From positions 1 to 64,000 of the forward strand of contig CANMJR010000006.1 of NCBI GenBank assembly GCA_947498025.1: DNA of 64,000 nucleotides, given 5' to 3'. The notes beneath the pieces were generated by a model. That model searched no databases, was not told the DNA's origin, and saw only the letters and a program-made list of their open reading frames with translations. This DNA is from Helicobacteraceae bacterium. Its GTDB lineage: Bacteria > Campylobacterota > Campylobacteria > Campylobacterales > Sulfurimonadaceae. This document shows positions 23,856 to 32,335 of the stretch, piece after piece (position 1 is the stretch's first letter; every line of letters starts with the position of its first letter). The translations under genes and the position numbers were made by a program.

Positions 23856-24446
23856 TTAGTTTGTTGGAAACTCTTTATCAAGACCTTCTAGTGCTTGTTG
23901 AGACTGAAACTGTTGCCATAGGGCGTCATCTTTTTTAAAGCTTGAACGAACTGCATCTTTAATTTCACCATTAATAGAAGCCTCAGGAACAGCGACTAAC
24001 ATGTAAAGAGCACCTGATGGAGCATTCCACATATCAACGGCATTGGAATTTTGCAGATTGATTTTTGCTACTTGTTTAGAGACGGCAGTTGAAACCGCAT
24101 CTACTGTCTCTTGGTCGCCGTTGCCGGTTGCTCTTGTAAAAACTTCTACCTTGTCTTTGACCAAAGTATTTATCTGCTGTGCTAAATCTGAACGGCCGTT
24201 TGCTAGTGCCACTCTTCTCATGTGCCCCATTCCGGCATTGCTTTTAGGGGCGATTCCGACACCTGCATACGCAGATTTTACTTTAGGAATACATGTCCAT
24301 TTTGGTGCATCAACGCCCTCTTGTTTACATTTAAAATTCGAATCTTGCTCATACTCAATAGTTGTCGGGCTAGGCTTGTCTCCACATCCTATAAATAACA
24401 TAGAAATCAAACCGGTAAAGAGAATCGATGAGAGAGTTTTTATCAT
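23856..24446 (-). CDS. LPP20-family lipoprotein
   Basis: The 196-residue lipoprotein starts MIKTLSSILF and has a lipobox at LFIGC (Cys21). The mature part has DAPKWTCIPKVK, a GVGIAPKSNAGMGHMRRVAL segment and repeated short helices. This is the LPP20 pattern of Helicobacter-type lipoproteins, which are outer-membrane or surface proteins of unclear function. An in-frame upstream ATG (24482) is rejected because the signal peptide starts at 24446 after an aaggattt ribosome site. Confidence 0.75.
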   Translation of the reverse strand: MIKTLSSILFTGLISMLFIGCGDKPSPTTIEYEQDSNFKCKQEGVDAPKWTCIPKVKSAYAGVGIAPKSNAGMGHMRRVALANGRSDLAQQINTLVKDKVEVFTRATGNGDQETVDAVSTAVSKQVAKINLQNSNAVDMWNAPSGALYMLVAVPEASINGEIKDAVRSSFKKDDALWQQFQSQQALEGLDKEFPTN

Positions 24447-24498
24447 TTTAAATCCTTTAAAATATTTGGAGAATGGTATCATAATTTTAAATAATCGA

Positions 24499-24504
24499 TA
24501 TAAT
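24499..24504 (+). promoter_or_regulatory. -10 box for a leaderless phosphoribosyltransferase mRNA
   Basis: TATAAT ends 7 bp before the ATG at 24512, and no ribosome site precedes the ATG. The transcript would start at or next to the ATG. The same arrangement is seen for higB, alr and the EamA transporter. Confidence 0.55.
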
Positions 24505-24511
24505 TCCGCCT

Positions 24512-24955
24512 ATGAAATATTACGCATATGAAAATTTTAAAAACGACACAAATAGTTTGATTAATCAGGTAAAGAACTTCACTCCGGAAGCAATTATAGG
24601 CATTGCAAGAGGTGGATTAACACTTGCGCATGCCATGGCTGAGGGGTTAAATATAAGGGATGTTCAAACCATACAAACAGAACTTTATGATGAAACCGCT
24701 AAAAGAGATGCGCTGTCCATCTTTGGTACATGTAAATTTAGCAACATAAAAAGAGTCTTAGTAGTCGATGACATATCCGACAGCGGAGATACGCTCAAAG
24801 CTGTTATGACTTATTTGGAATCTGAATTTAGTGAGATTGAGTTTAAGTCTGCGACACTTTTTTACAAAAAAACATCTGTCTATGAGCCTCACTTCTGGGT
24901 CAATGAAGCAAATGAGTGGATAGATTTCTTTTGGGAGAGGGATTTTAAGGGTTAA
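24512..24955 (+). CDS. phosphoribosyltransferase (purine salvage type)
   Basis: The 147-residue type I phosphoribosyltransferase has the PRPP-binding motif VLVVDDISDSGDTLKAV and an N-terminal IIGIARGGLTLAHAMA loop. It ends WIDFFWERDF. Small proteins of this type convert guanine, xanthine or hypoxanthine with PRPP to nucleotides. The exact base cannot be told from motifs. Predicted leaderless, as the -10 box is 7 bp from the ATG. Confidence 0.85.
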   Translation: MKYYAYENFKNDTNSLINQVKNFTPEAIIGIARGGLTLAHAMAEGLNIRDVQTIQTELYDETAKRDALSIFGTCKFSNIKRVLVVDDISDSGDTLKAVMTYLESEFSEIEFKSATLFYKKTSVYEPHFWVNEANEWIDFFWERDFKG

Positions 24956-24974
24956 GTATATTTTTTTATAACAA

Positions 24975-25050
24975 AGATTGCTTCGCTGTAAACTCATCCT
25001 CTATAATAGCAAGCAAAACAACCTCGTCATTGCGAGCCACGAAGCAATCT
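24975..25050. repeat. intergenic inverted-repeat element
   Basis: Perfect 11-bp inverted ends (agattgcttcg/cgaagcaatct) enclose about 54 bp including cgtcattgcgagc. Sequences of the type gtcattgcgag...gaagcaatct are widespread intergenic repeats in many bacterial genomes. A half copy is at 30261-30288. No coding capacity. Confidence 0.6.
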
Positions 25051-25084
25051 AAAATATTCCCTGCTGCATCACTAAAAACCAGTA

Positions 25085-25200
25085 TAAAAAACAACAATTT
25101 CTGCCAAAAGTGAGAAAAAAAGAAACTCATCTCGTGATATTTTACATTTATAAGTTCTTTTAATATTTTCTTAATGGGGGGAGGGTAATATAAACAATCA
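25085..25200 (+). promoter_or_regulatory. duplicated promoter region, interrupted G tract
   Basis: This is nearly base-for-base the same as 15590-15714, except that the G run is G6-A-G3 (25176-25185). It precedes the 1675-residue lipoprotein by about 40 bp. The interruption should suppress slippage, which would make this copy constitutive relative to its G14 paralogue. Confidence 0.7.
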
Positions 25201-25222
25201 TATATGATAAAAGGAAATATAA

Positions 25223-28200
25223 ATGCAAAAATATTTTTATATGTCGGCAATTTTGTTTGCTCTGTTTTTTAGCGGATGCGGTGATGGCGGCTCGTCATCC
25301 ACTACGCCGGAGGCAGTTGTAAATACCCCACCAACACAAGCAGCGGATGGAGTGGTAACAGTTTCAGGAGTAGCACAGCTTGGCTATATCTCGGGCGGTG
25401 ATGTAAAGTTGTTTGAATTGTCAAACCTAAATACTCCTATAGCAACAACTAAAAGTGCAACTTCATCTGTTGAGAGTGAAGCAGGTCGTTTTAGTTTTGA
25501 GAAAGTTGCATTAGATGCTCAAAAATATTATTTATTACAAATATCGGGCGGAAAAGATATTGACCCGAATGACGATGGAGAGACTCTTCCTGATGAAGCG
25601 GTTGATATAAATGGCAGTGTTTATACATTAGCAAAAGGTGATGATTTACTTGATGGCAAAGTGAGAATCAATGTACTTTCAGATATTGCCTATCAAAAAC
25701 TCAAAGCATCACTTAGTACCCTAAAAAGTAGCGATATTGATGCAGCACTCGATGCAAATGCAAAAGAGTATCTTTATGATATTGATGGCGATGGGGAGAT
25801 CGGACATAAAGATATTTTAGCTTTTAACCCAATACTTCATACAAGCAAAACAAAACAATCCTACAAAGATATTTTAGACATTTATGTACCGAACCTTCAT
25901 TCTGGGGGGAGTGATGAAGCAAAACTTTCTTCACTCATGTATCTTGATACTCCAAAAATTGTCATAAAAAATGGAAATTTGCAAGAAGTTCCATTTACGC
26001 TTCAAATGACGGTTGAAAATATGCCGGCAGGTCTTGATATCGTATGGTCGATAAACGCAGAAGAAAATGCATCAATGAACATTCAAAACGATGAAACATA
26101 TGAGATAATTGCAAAACTTACACAAGGAAACAATGTTTTAAAAACGCTTACAAGCACTGTCGTGGCAACGAGTAAAACTACCCTTGCTACTATGGATGTC
26201 AACGCTACACAAGACAGCATTGTTTATGTGAGCGATGAAACAAATACATCTTTGAGTGGCATACAAGTTGTAGTACCAAAAAATGCTCTTGCTCAAAACA
26301 CGCAACTAAGTGTCAAAAAATCCTCTATGAACACTCTTCCTCAAACAGATGGTACAGCGATAAGCGATGTGCTAATTTTGGAACCGGCAGGACTTACTTT
26401 TGCAAAACCAGTTCAAGTGAGTATGCCTTATTATGGCGACGCAAATCTAATAGATCAAAATGTTCGCATCGCAAGATATAGCGAAAATGGTGTAGTTGAC
26501 TACATAACCCCACTTTCGGTGAATACTCAAACACATGAAATAGTCTTTGAAACCGAGCACTTTACGGCATTTCAGTTGCAGACTAACTGGATTGGGCAAG
26601 AAAAACCAAAAGCGAGTCAAACAGAGATAACAGCTATTGAAGCGTTGACAGGTTTAAAATACACAAACGTTGTTTGGGAAAAAATCTTAAACAAAAAAGT
26701 TGCAGACAAGGCGACAGTGTACGATCTTTACTTGGAGTACAGAAAGAACTCAGCAATTGTAGAGAAACTTAACTCACAAGATTATGTAAGTGCTTATAAA
26801 CTATTTCTCTCCAGTACTAAAGATGCCGAAGATACGAGTGTAACTTTAGAAAATATAGGTAAATTGTATGATTTTGCAATAGATACAAAACAAATGGTAG
26901 GCGATGTCAAAGATGGTCTAAATACCCTCTTTATAACAAAAAAATATTATGCACAAATAGCTTCAAATATAGGAATGGTGACAGATATGAACCCTATGTC
27001 GTTTGTCACGGACTACACTACTTATGTATTTAAACAGGGGTTAAAAGCCTTGAGTTTAGCAGATAATATTTCCAAGAATAACCAGTTGAATGCTTTTTTT
27101 CAAACAAGAAAAACTCAAAGCTTTAGTTTTATTTTAAGCAAGTTGAAAAAGAGCTATAATGAACAGGATATGATTGAAGTAGCTGATGGCGTGTATGCTT
27201 CAAATGGTCTATTTTCTCCAACCCTATACACAGACGGCGTACTAAAATACCAAGATTTAGAAGCTTTTTGGTATAGTGCAAACTTGATGTACGAAATGGC
27301 AGAAAATTTCAAAACTCAAACCGATTTTAATTATGCTTCTTATAATGCAGAACATGTAGGAACTTTAAAAAATATCATAGAGGAACATAAAAAATTAGTC
27401 GATAACGGCGGAGAATATATTGATATTACTTACTTTTATGTAGGAAATCCCAACTCAATAACAGTCGGTGATACGGTTTCGCTTGATGTCTCGTGTGAAG
27501 TGGATGCATCAAGTGCCTATGCACTTGAGTTTAAGGTTTATGAACCATCAGCTGCTTATGCTGATAAACAGCTAAGCGGAGTAAGTATCACAAAAACAAG
27601 CGCGGGTCATTATAGACTTACCTTTAACACATCCAACGCAGGAAGATATTACTACTATGTGAATGCAACTGCGAAATTGAGTGCTAAAGCATTGTCGGAT
27701 TCTCAAAACAGTCTGCAAGACTCTTTTCTTGTAAATGAAAAAACAGTTAATGAACCCCAAAAAGCTAATACAGCTCCAATAGCATACGCAGGTACAAATA
27801 AAAATGTTCAGACAAATTCGCTAGTAAAATTAAGTAGTGCATTGGGTTATGATACAGAAAGTAATGCTTTGTCTTATGGTTGGAGTATGATTAAGCCAAG
27901 TGGTAGCAAAGCCATATTCTCAAACACATCTGTAGCACAGCCCTCTTTTACTCCTGATGTAGCAGGAAAGTATATTCTTGCTTTGATAGTTTATGATGGA
28001 AAGTTAAAATCTAGTGCAAGTATGGTAACCGTGACGGCTACGGCTCCGGAAGTGGCAAATACGGCACCTAGCGCATCAGCACAAAATAAAACACTCAAAG
28101 AAAATAGTACAAACACTGCTATAACATTGAGTGCAAGTGATGCAGATGAAGACACACTGACTTACTCTCTCGTCGCACAACCAAGCCATGGAACACTAAG

Positions 28201-30250
28201 CGGTACTGCACCAAATCTCAAGTACACGCCAAGTAGTGGATACAGCGGAACAGATAGCTTTACATTTAAAGTGAATGACGGCAAAGTTGACTCAAATACT
28301 GCAATAGTATCTATTACAGTTGAAAGGCTTTTATACAAACAGATTGCATTTGTAAGTGAATCTGCTCCACTGGATAATAGTGTGGTGCAAAGAGGAAGCA
28401 CTTTTACAAAAAGTTGGACAGTAAAAAATAGTGGTAGCCTTGATTTGACAAATGTTCGTGTTGTGGCACTTAGTAGCTCATCAGCGTTAGTCTCAAGTAT
28501 AACTCAAAATATAAGCAGTTCTTTGGTAGAAAATGCACAAACAAGCTACATATTAACTATCGATGTGCCAAGTTCTGCTGCGGAGGGAACATACGAGGCT
28601 AGTTTCAAACTTGTAGACGGCAGCGGTGACTTGAAATATGCAGATGGCAATACCGCTATTTTTTACTATAAGTTTGTAGTAGAAAAGCCAAATGATTTCC
28701 AAGCGTTCGCATATCTTTCTGCAACCACTTATAAGACAAATGAAAGTGCCCTTTTAGGCATAGTCATCAATGACGGAAACGCTCCTTACACTGCTACTAT
28801 TAATTGGGGAGACGGAACAACAGAAACTAAGCAAATTGCAACAGCTTCAAATGCGATAAATACTTCACACTCTTATACAACAAAGGGAAAATATAGTGTT
28901 AGTGTAGGGGTGCTAGATGCAATGGGGCAAACAGCTAGTATTTCAAATGCAATTGAAATAATTGACACAGTATCTAGTATAACAAAATGGATTGTAACCG
29001 CATCTGATAAAATAGCAAATACAAATGCTCAAGATATTACCGTAAATAAGACATCGCAAGCAAATGGCTATCCTGCGTATGGAACATCATGGTTCCCACA
29101 AACCGTGAGTGCAGATTATTGGTTATCTTATAAGTTACCCGTACCTGAGGGTGTGTTAAAAATGAATAAAAAACTTCGTTTAACACTTGTCTCTACAGCA
29201 GGAAACCTCTCAGACCACAATCGTGAGTTAAAGTATTCTCTTTCGGATGGAAAAAGTTATGCATACAACATTATGAGTAATATCAATAATGGCAGTGGAT
29301 TTATTCGTATAAAAGATTTTCAAGGAACGGATACAAACTATGCAGTAGCATCTCTTACTGACAGTGCTGCGGGTGTGGCGGTAAATGCACGGGCTTATGC
29401 GATAGAGAGCCTTTATAATAGTAGCAATACTTCAAATTATGCAATATTGAGTGCTTATAAATATGAAAATTCAGCTTATTCACTCTTGTCTAGCTCTGCT
29501 AAATCGGTAGATGCATCTACTACGCTTAAAGAGCTAGCTATAAGTTTTAAAGGCAATGGAATTTCTTATCTTATTACATTAGAATACGATAAAGATGGCG
29601 ATGGAAGTTATAGTAGCACGGAAAAAATTATACTCAATACGGAGACTATGGAAGTTGACTGGAGTGTTTTTTTAGATACTACGCAAAACAACAGTAGCAC
29701 TGTCAAAAAAACAGGGCAAACCAAAAGCTACAACACGGATGGTATTGAAGTCACAGACGGTTCAGTTAAAGATGATGGTTACTACAAAAGCGGTGAAACA
29801 CCTCGCTACACGAGAGCATCAGACATGGTAAGTGATGAACTCACAGGGCTTATGTGGCAAGACGATGCAGCAGCAGCTTCGACAAGCAGACCGTGGCTGA
29901 CAAGCGATAATTATATCACATGTGCAAATGACACTTCATCTGCTACATGTAATGACACCGGCGGAGACACAGCAGCTTCGTACTGCTCGAATTTGGTGTT
30001 AGGAGGCTACACAGATTGGAGACTTCCTACATCTACGGAACTAGAAGGCATTATGGATTATGGAAAAGTTGTTCGGGCTATTGATACAACCTATTTTAAT
30101 AATGTTAGCCAATGGTATTACTGGAGTTCAACTATTTGTGAATATAATAATAAGCTCTATGCATGGATTGTGGACTTCCATGGTGGCGGTGTGTACGACA
30201 ACTCTAAGGGTAACCACAATTCTGTTCGTTGTGTCAGGGCAGGACAGTAA
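25223..30250 (+). CDS. giant modular surface lipoprotein with C-terminal DUF1566
   Basis: The 1675-residue lipoprotein has a lipobox at LFFSGC (Cys19), with a signal peptide almost the same as the 15733 protein. By eye the order is an N-terminal beta domain with a DIDGDGEIGHKDI calcium-loop motif (~195), a ZU5-like segment (~345-400), a helical middle, a PKD-like domain (~850-940), a cadherin-like domain (~950-1040, SYSLVAQPSHGTLSG), an NBR1/FW-like domain (~1045-1155), a second PKD-like domain (~1160-1250), and a DUF1566 domain (~1530-1675) ending VRCVRAGQ. DUF1566 occurs in fibrobacter-type surface proteins. Probably a cell-surface adhesion or substrate-binding protein. Confidence 0.82.
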   Translation: MQKYFYMSAILFALFFSGCGDGGSSSTTPEAVVNTPPTQAADGVVTVSGVAQLGYISGGDVKLFELSNLNTPIATTKSATSSVESEAGRFSFEKVALDAQKYYLLQISGGKDIDPNDDGETLPDEAVDINGSVYTLAKGDDLLDGKVRINVLSDIAYQKLKASLSTLKSSDIDAALDANAKEYLYDIDGDGEIGHKDILAFNPILHTSKTKQSYKDILDIYVPNLHSGGSDEAKLSSLMYLDTPKIVIKNGNLQEVPFTLQMTVENMPAGLDIVWSINAEENASMNIQNDETYEIIAKLTQGNNVLKTLTSTVVATSKTTLATMDVNATQDSIVYVSDETNTSLSGIQVVVPKNALAQNTQLSVKKSSMNTLPQTDGTAISDVLILEPAGLTFAKPVQVSMPYYGDANLIDQNVRIARYSENGVVDYITPLSVNTQTHEIVFETEHFTAFQLQTNWIGQEKPKASQTEITAIEALTGLKYTNVVWEKILNKKVADKATVYDLYLEYRKNSAIVEKLNSQDYVSAYKLFLSSTKDAEDTSVTLENIGKLYDFAIDTKQMVGDVKDGLNTLFITKKYYAQIASNIGMVTDMNPMSFVTDYTTYVFKQGLKALSLADNISKNNQLNAFFQTRKTQSFSFILSKLKKSYNEQDMIEVADGVYASNGLFSPTLYTDGVLKYQDLEAFWYSANLMYEMAENFKTQTDFNYASYNAEHVGTLKNIIEEHKKLVDNGGEYIDITYFYVGNPNSITVGDTVSLDVSCEVDASSAYALEFKVYEPSAAYADKQLSGVSITKTSAGHYRLTFNTSNAGRYYYYVNATAKLSAKALSDSQNSLQDSFLVNEKTVNEPQKANTAPIAYAGTNKNVQTNSLVKLSSALGYDTESNALSYGWSMIKPSGSKAIFSNTSVAQPSFTPDVAGKYILALIVYDGKLKSSASMVTVTATAPEVANTAPSASAQNKTLKENSTNTAITLSASDADEDTLTYSLVAQPSHGTLSGTAPNLKYTPSSGYSGTDSFTFKVNDGKVDSNTAIVSITVERLLYKQIAFVSESAPLDNSVVQRGSTFTKSWTVKNSGSLDLTNVRVVALSSSSALVSSITQNISSSLVENAQTSYILTIDVPSSAAEGTYEASFKLVDGSGDLKYADGNTAIFYYKFVVEKPNDFQAFAYLSATTYKTNESALLGIVINDGNAPYTATINWGDGTTETKQIATASNAINTSHSYTTKGKYSVSVGVLDAMGQTASISNAIEIIDTVSSITKWIVTASDKIANTNAQDITVNKTSQANGYPAYGTSWFPQTVSADYWLSYKLPVPEGVLKMNKKLRLTLVSTAGNLSDHNRELKYSLSDGKSYAYNIMSNINNGSGFIRIKDFQGTDTNYAVASLTDSAAGVAVNARAYAIESLYNSSNTSNYAILSAYKYENSAYSLLSSSAKSVDASTTLKELAISFKGNGISYLITLEYDKDGDGSYSSTEKIILNTETMEVDWSVFLDTTQNNSSTVKKTGQTKSYNTDGIEVTDGSVKDDGYYKSGETPRYTRASDMVSDELTGLMWQDDAAAASTSRPWLTSDNYITCANDTSSATCNDTGGDTAASYCSNLVLGGYTDWRLPTSTELEGIMDYGKVVRAIDTTYFNNVSQWYYWSSTICEYNNKLYAWIVDFHGGGVYDNSKGNHNSVRCVRAGQ

Positions 30251-30260
30251 TTTGATTTTT

Positions 30261-30288
30261 GTCATTGAGAACGAAGCGAAGCAATCTT
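30261..30288 (+). repeat. half copy of the gtcattg...gaagcaatct repeat
   Basis: The sequence gtcattgagaacgaagcgaa followed by gcaatctt matches the right half of the element at 24975-25050. It falls between the giant lipoprotein and the next DUF1566 gene. Confidence 0.55.
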
Positions 30289-30318
30289 GTAAAAAAATAA
30301 AAAAAGTAGGAGTGATAA

Positions 30319-30744
30319 ATGAGAAAAATCCTTTTGATTATGATAGGCTTGAGTGTTGGTCTGATGGCTGATTTCGTGAGAGATGCAAATACAGGCATAG
30401 TAACGGACAATACAACAGGTTTGCAATGGCAAGATGACGCTATAGGGGCTAGTATGGCATGGCAAAGTGCGATAGATACATGTGAGAATCTCACACTAGG
30501 CGGAGAGAGTGATTGGCGACTACCAAACATAAATGAGCTAAAAACCATAATAGACAGAAGCAGAGTAAAACCGGCTATTGCGATTGCATTTACACAAACT
30601 AGCTCGAGCGATTATTGGAGTTCGACTACCATTGCGTATTATAATGACAGTGTGTGGCTTGTCTTTTTCGACTTTGGCTTTATGGGTGGCAGTGCCAAGG
30701 CTAATGACTACTATTATGTCCGTTGTGTCAGAGCAGGACAGTAG
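30319..30744 (+). CDS. secreted DUF1566-domain protein
   Basis: The 141-residue exported protein has a signal peptide (MRKILLIMIGLSVGLMA) and is then almost entirely one DUF1566/Lcl-type domain: TGLQWQDD, WRLPNINELKTI, DYWSSTT and VRCVRAGQ. It is the same domain as at the C-terminus of the preceding giant lipoprotein and the remnant at 18250. The ribosome site is agtaggagtg. Domain function is unknown; a surface or carbohydrate-related role is often assumed. The last ~40 bp and 3' flank are nearly identical among the three copies. Confidence 0.82.
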   Translation: MRKILLIMIGLSVGLMADFVRDANTGIVTDNTTGLQWQDDAIGASMAWQSAIDTCENLTLGGESDWRLPNINELKTIIDRSRVKPAIAIAFTQTSSSDYWSSTTIAYYNDSVWLVFFDFGFMGGSAKANDYYYVRCVRAGQ

Positions 30745-30866
30745 TTTGGATTTTTGTTTTTTTGGAGTGTGAAAGTGGGTGAAGTTGGTTTTTGAATTTG
30801 TAAAGTTATTTTAAAATGAGCAAAATTTAACGAACAATCTTTTTTAATTTTTGATATACTTACATT

Positions 30867-30950
30867 TGCGAAGACACTTATTGTAATCAACGGAGCGGTA
30901 AAAAGCTTTTTAAGGCTAGAGGGAGTCATGAACCTCTAGCCTTTTTTTTT
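30867..30950 (+). ncRNA. small RNA with intrinsic terminator, locus 2
   Basis: The promoter is tgatatactt (TATACT at 30855-30860), the same core as at the locus 1 RNA. The predicted ~84-nt transcript has a palindrome (aaaaagcttttt) and an 11-bp terminator stem (aaggctagagg/cctctagcctt) with U9, followed by GCC as in locus 1. Bases 30877-30888 (cttattgtaatc) are perfectly complementary to 30960-30971, the ribosome-site region of the micro-ORF, and ggag/ctcc (30892-30895 with 30954-30957) can extend the pairing. Confidence 0.65.
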
Positions 30951-30980
30951 GCCCTCCTAGATTACAATAAGGGAGATTTT

Positions 30981-31040
30981 ATGAATAAGCTAGTTTTCGC
31001 AATCCTGCTTATGTGCTTTTTTGCACCTATGTTAAATTAA
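30981..31040 (+). CDS. 19-residue hydrophobic micro-ORF (toxin-like peptide), locus 2
   Basis: The peptide is MNKLVFAILLMCFFAPMLN, with ATG start and aaggGAG ribosome site. It has a lysine near the N-terminus and then a purely hydrophobic run, like Ibs toxins. It shares LLM and FAP with the micro-ORF at 19239-19301. A hairpin lies 6 bp after its stop. It is 30 bp downstream of the RNA terminator, so translation needs read-through or an internal promoter. Coding status is inferred. Confidence 0.55.
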   Translation: MNKLVFAILLMCFFAPMLN

Positions 31041-31046
31041 CATAGT

Positions 31047-31066
31047 CAAGGGATTTATTTCCCTTG
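31047..31066 (+). terminator. hairpin after micro-ORF, locus 2
   Basis: The 7-bp stem caaggga/tcccttg, with a 6-nt loop, lies directly after the micro-ORF. The tail is only modestly T-rich (tctccc), so it may stabilise or end the transcript. From here to 31166 nothing else is seen. Confidence 0.5.
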
Positions 31067-31166
31067 TCTCCCATACTTTCATTCAGTCACTTATTAAGAT
31101 ACTTTTAATTACGCCCCTGTGAACGAAACTCCATTTTTTACAGATATAAAAATTAATCCCTACTTT

Positions 31167-31517
31167 CTATATTTTTTTTGAAAAATCACTCTCAAAGATG
31201 TAGGCAGAGATTGCTTGGAGGGTTTGGAGGTCGTAGCCTAGTTCGGGCATGAGTCCATGTTTTTTGATTGCTTCGGGCATGCGTGATGTTTTTGCGTTTG
31301 GCTCTGCTACCCATGCGGACATAGAGGCGATAAAATCCTTTTTGTCGGCATGTGCGCTTTTGTAGCTCGTTTGAATCTCCAGTGCCGAGGGGGCAGAGAG
31401 CGTTTTGGTTTGGAGATGGCATGTGGCGCAGTTGCCGTCAAAGAGCAGTGCGCCTTCATTGGCATGGAGCTCCATAACAAGGAGTAAAAAAAGAGCCGAG
31501 ATTTTTGTAAAAGTCAT
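31167..31517 (-). CDS. small periplasmic c-type cytochrome
   Basis: The 116-residue protein has a signal peptide (MTFTKISALFLLLVMELHA) and one haem motif, CATCH, near residue 30. MPEA or MPEL later in the sequence may supply the methionine ligand. It looks like a class I cytochrome c used as a periplasmic electron carrier. It follows the TerB-DnaJ gene by 2 bp on the same strand, though no functional link is evident. Confidence 0.82.
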   Translation of the reverse strand: MTFTKISALFLLLVMELHANEGALLFDGNCATCHLQTKTLSAPSALEIQTSYKSAHADKKDFIASMSAWVAEPNAKTSRMPEAIKKHGLMPELGYDLQTLQAISAYIFESDFSKKI

Positions 31518-31519
31518 AA

Positions 31520-32275
31520 TTATTGTTTCGCTTTTTTAATTATTTCATACGCCTGATTTATCTCTTGCGTTATTTGCGTTGCCTCTTTCATATAGTCCTC
31601 ACTTTTTCCCTGCGATTTTATAATGTCTGGATGATACTGCTTCACAAGGTTTCGGTAGGCTTTCTTTATAGTGTTCAAATCATCATTCTCACTAACGCCC
31701 AAAACTTTATAAGCATCCGCAATATTGGCTTTTGGATGGATATTTTTAATCATCTGCTCAAACTGCTCAAAAATCGCATGGTAGGCATTTGGATCAAAAT
31801 TAAAAGCTTCCGCAATAGTCTGTAAAACCTTCTCCTCATTTGCGCTGACTTCTCCGTCAATAAAAGCGAGTTGGATTAAAAATCCCATGAATTGCTGCTG
31901 TTTTGCTCTGTCTCTTCTGATAGCGTTACCTAAAGTTTGTGCCACATCTTGAAGATTATCGAACCTCTCTTTTTGTTCACTGAAAATCTCTTTTAAAATA
32001 TTTTTGGTTTTCTCCGGCTCAGGAAAAACTGCTGAGATGTCGTCAAACATGATGCCGATAAGCTCCGCCTCAAGGGCATCCACTTTTCCATCTGCCTTAG
32101 CAACTTTTGCCACAAGCGCCACAAAAAGACCAAGCTCACTTTGTGCCAAAGACTCTTTTGTAATGCTCATATTCTTGAAAGCCTCTTTGGAATATTCGCT
32201 TGTATAGGTTGAATAACTCTTGAATATCCAGTAAAAAACCGCTCCCAAAATCGCAAATAAAATTATATTGCCCAT
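31520..32275 (-). CDS. TerB-like and J-domain membrane protein (DjlA-like)
   Basis: The 251-residue protein starts MGNIILFAILGAVFYWIF, which is its single TM helix. A TerB-like helical domain (about 50-170) has VAKADGKVDALEAELI and LAFIDGEVSANEEKVL. A C-terminal J domain (about 185-251) has the HPD motif in VKQYHPDII. This is the layout of DjlA-type DnaK co-chaperones. A longer upstream start is open but lacks sense as a membrane N-terminus. The next plus-strand gene begins 60 bp away. Confidence 0.85.
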   Translation of the reverse strand: MGNIILFAILGAVFYWIFKSYSTYTSEYSKEAFKNMSITKESLAQSELGLFVALVAKVAKADGKVDALEAELIGIMFDDISAVFPEPEKTKNILKEIFSEQKERFDNLQDVAQTLGNAIRRDRAKQQQFMGFLIQLAFIDGEVSANEEKVLQTIAEAFNFDPNAYHAIFEQFEQMIKNIHPKANIADAYKVLGVSENDDLNTIKKAYRNLVKQYHPDIIKSQGKSEDYMKEATQITQEINQAYEIIKKAKQ

Positions 32276-32335
32276 ATTAATCCTTAATTTTTTTGAGATT
32301 ATACAACACAAATATGAATGGGTATAATTGCACCC

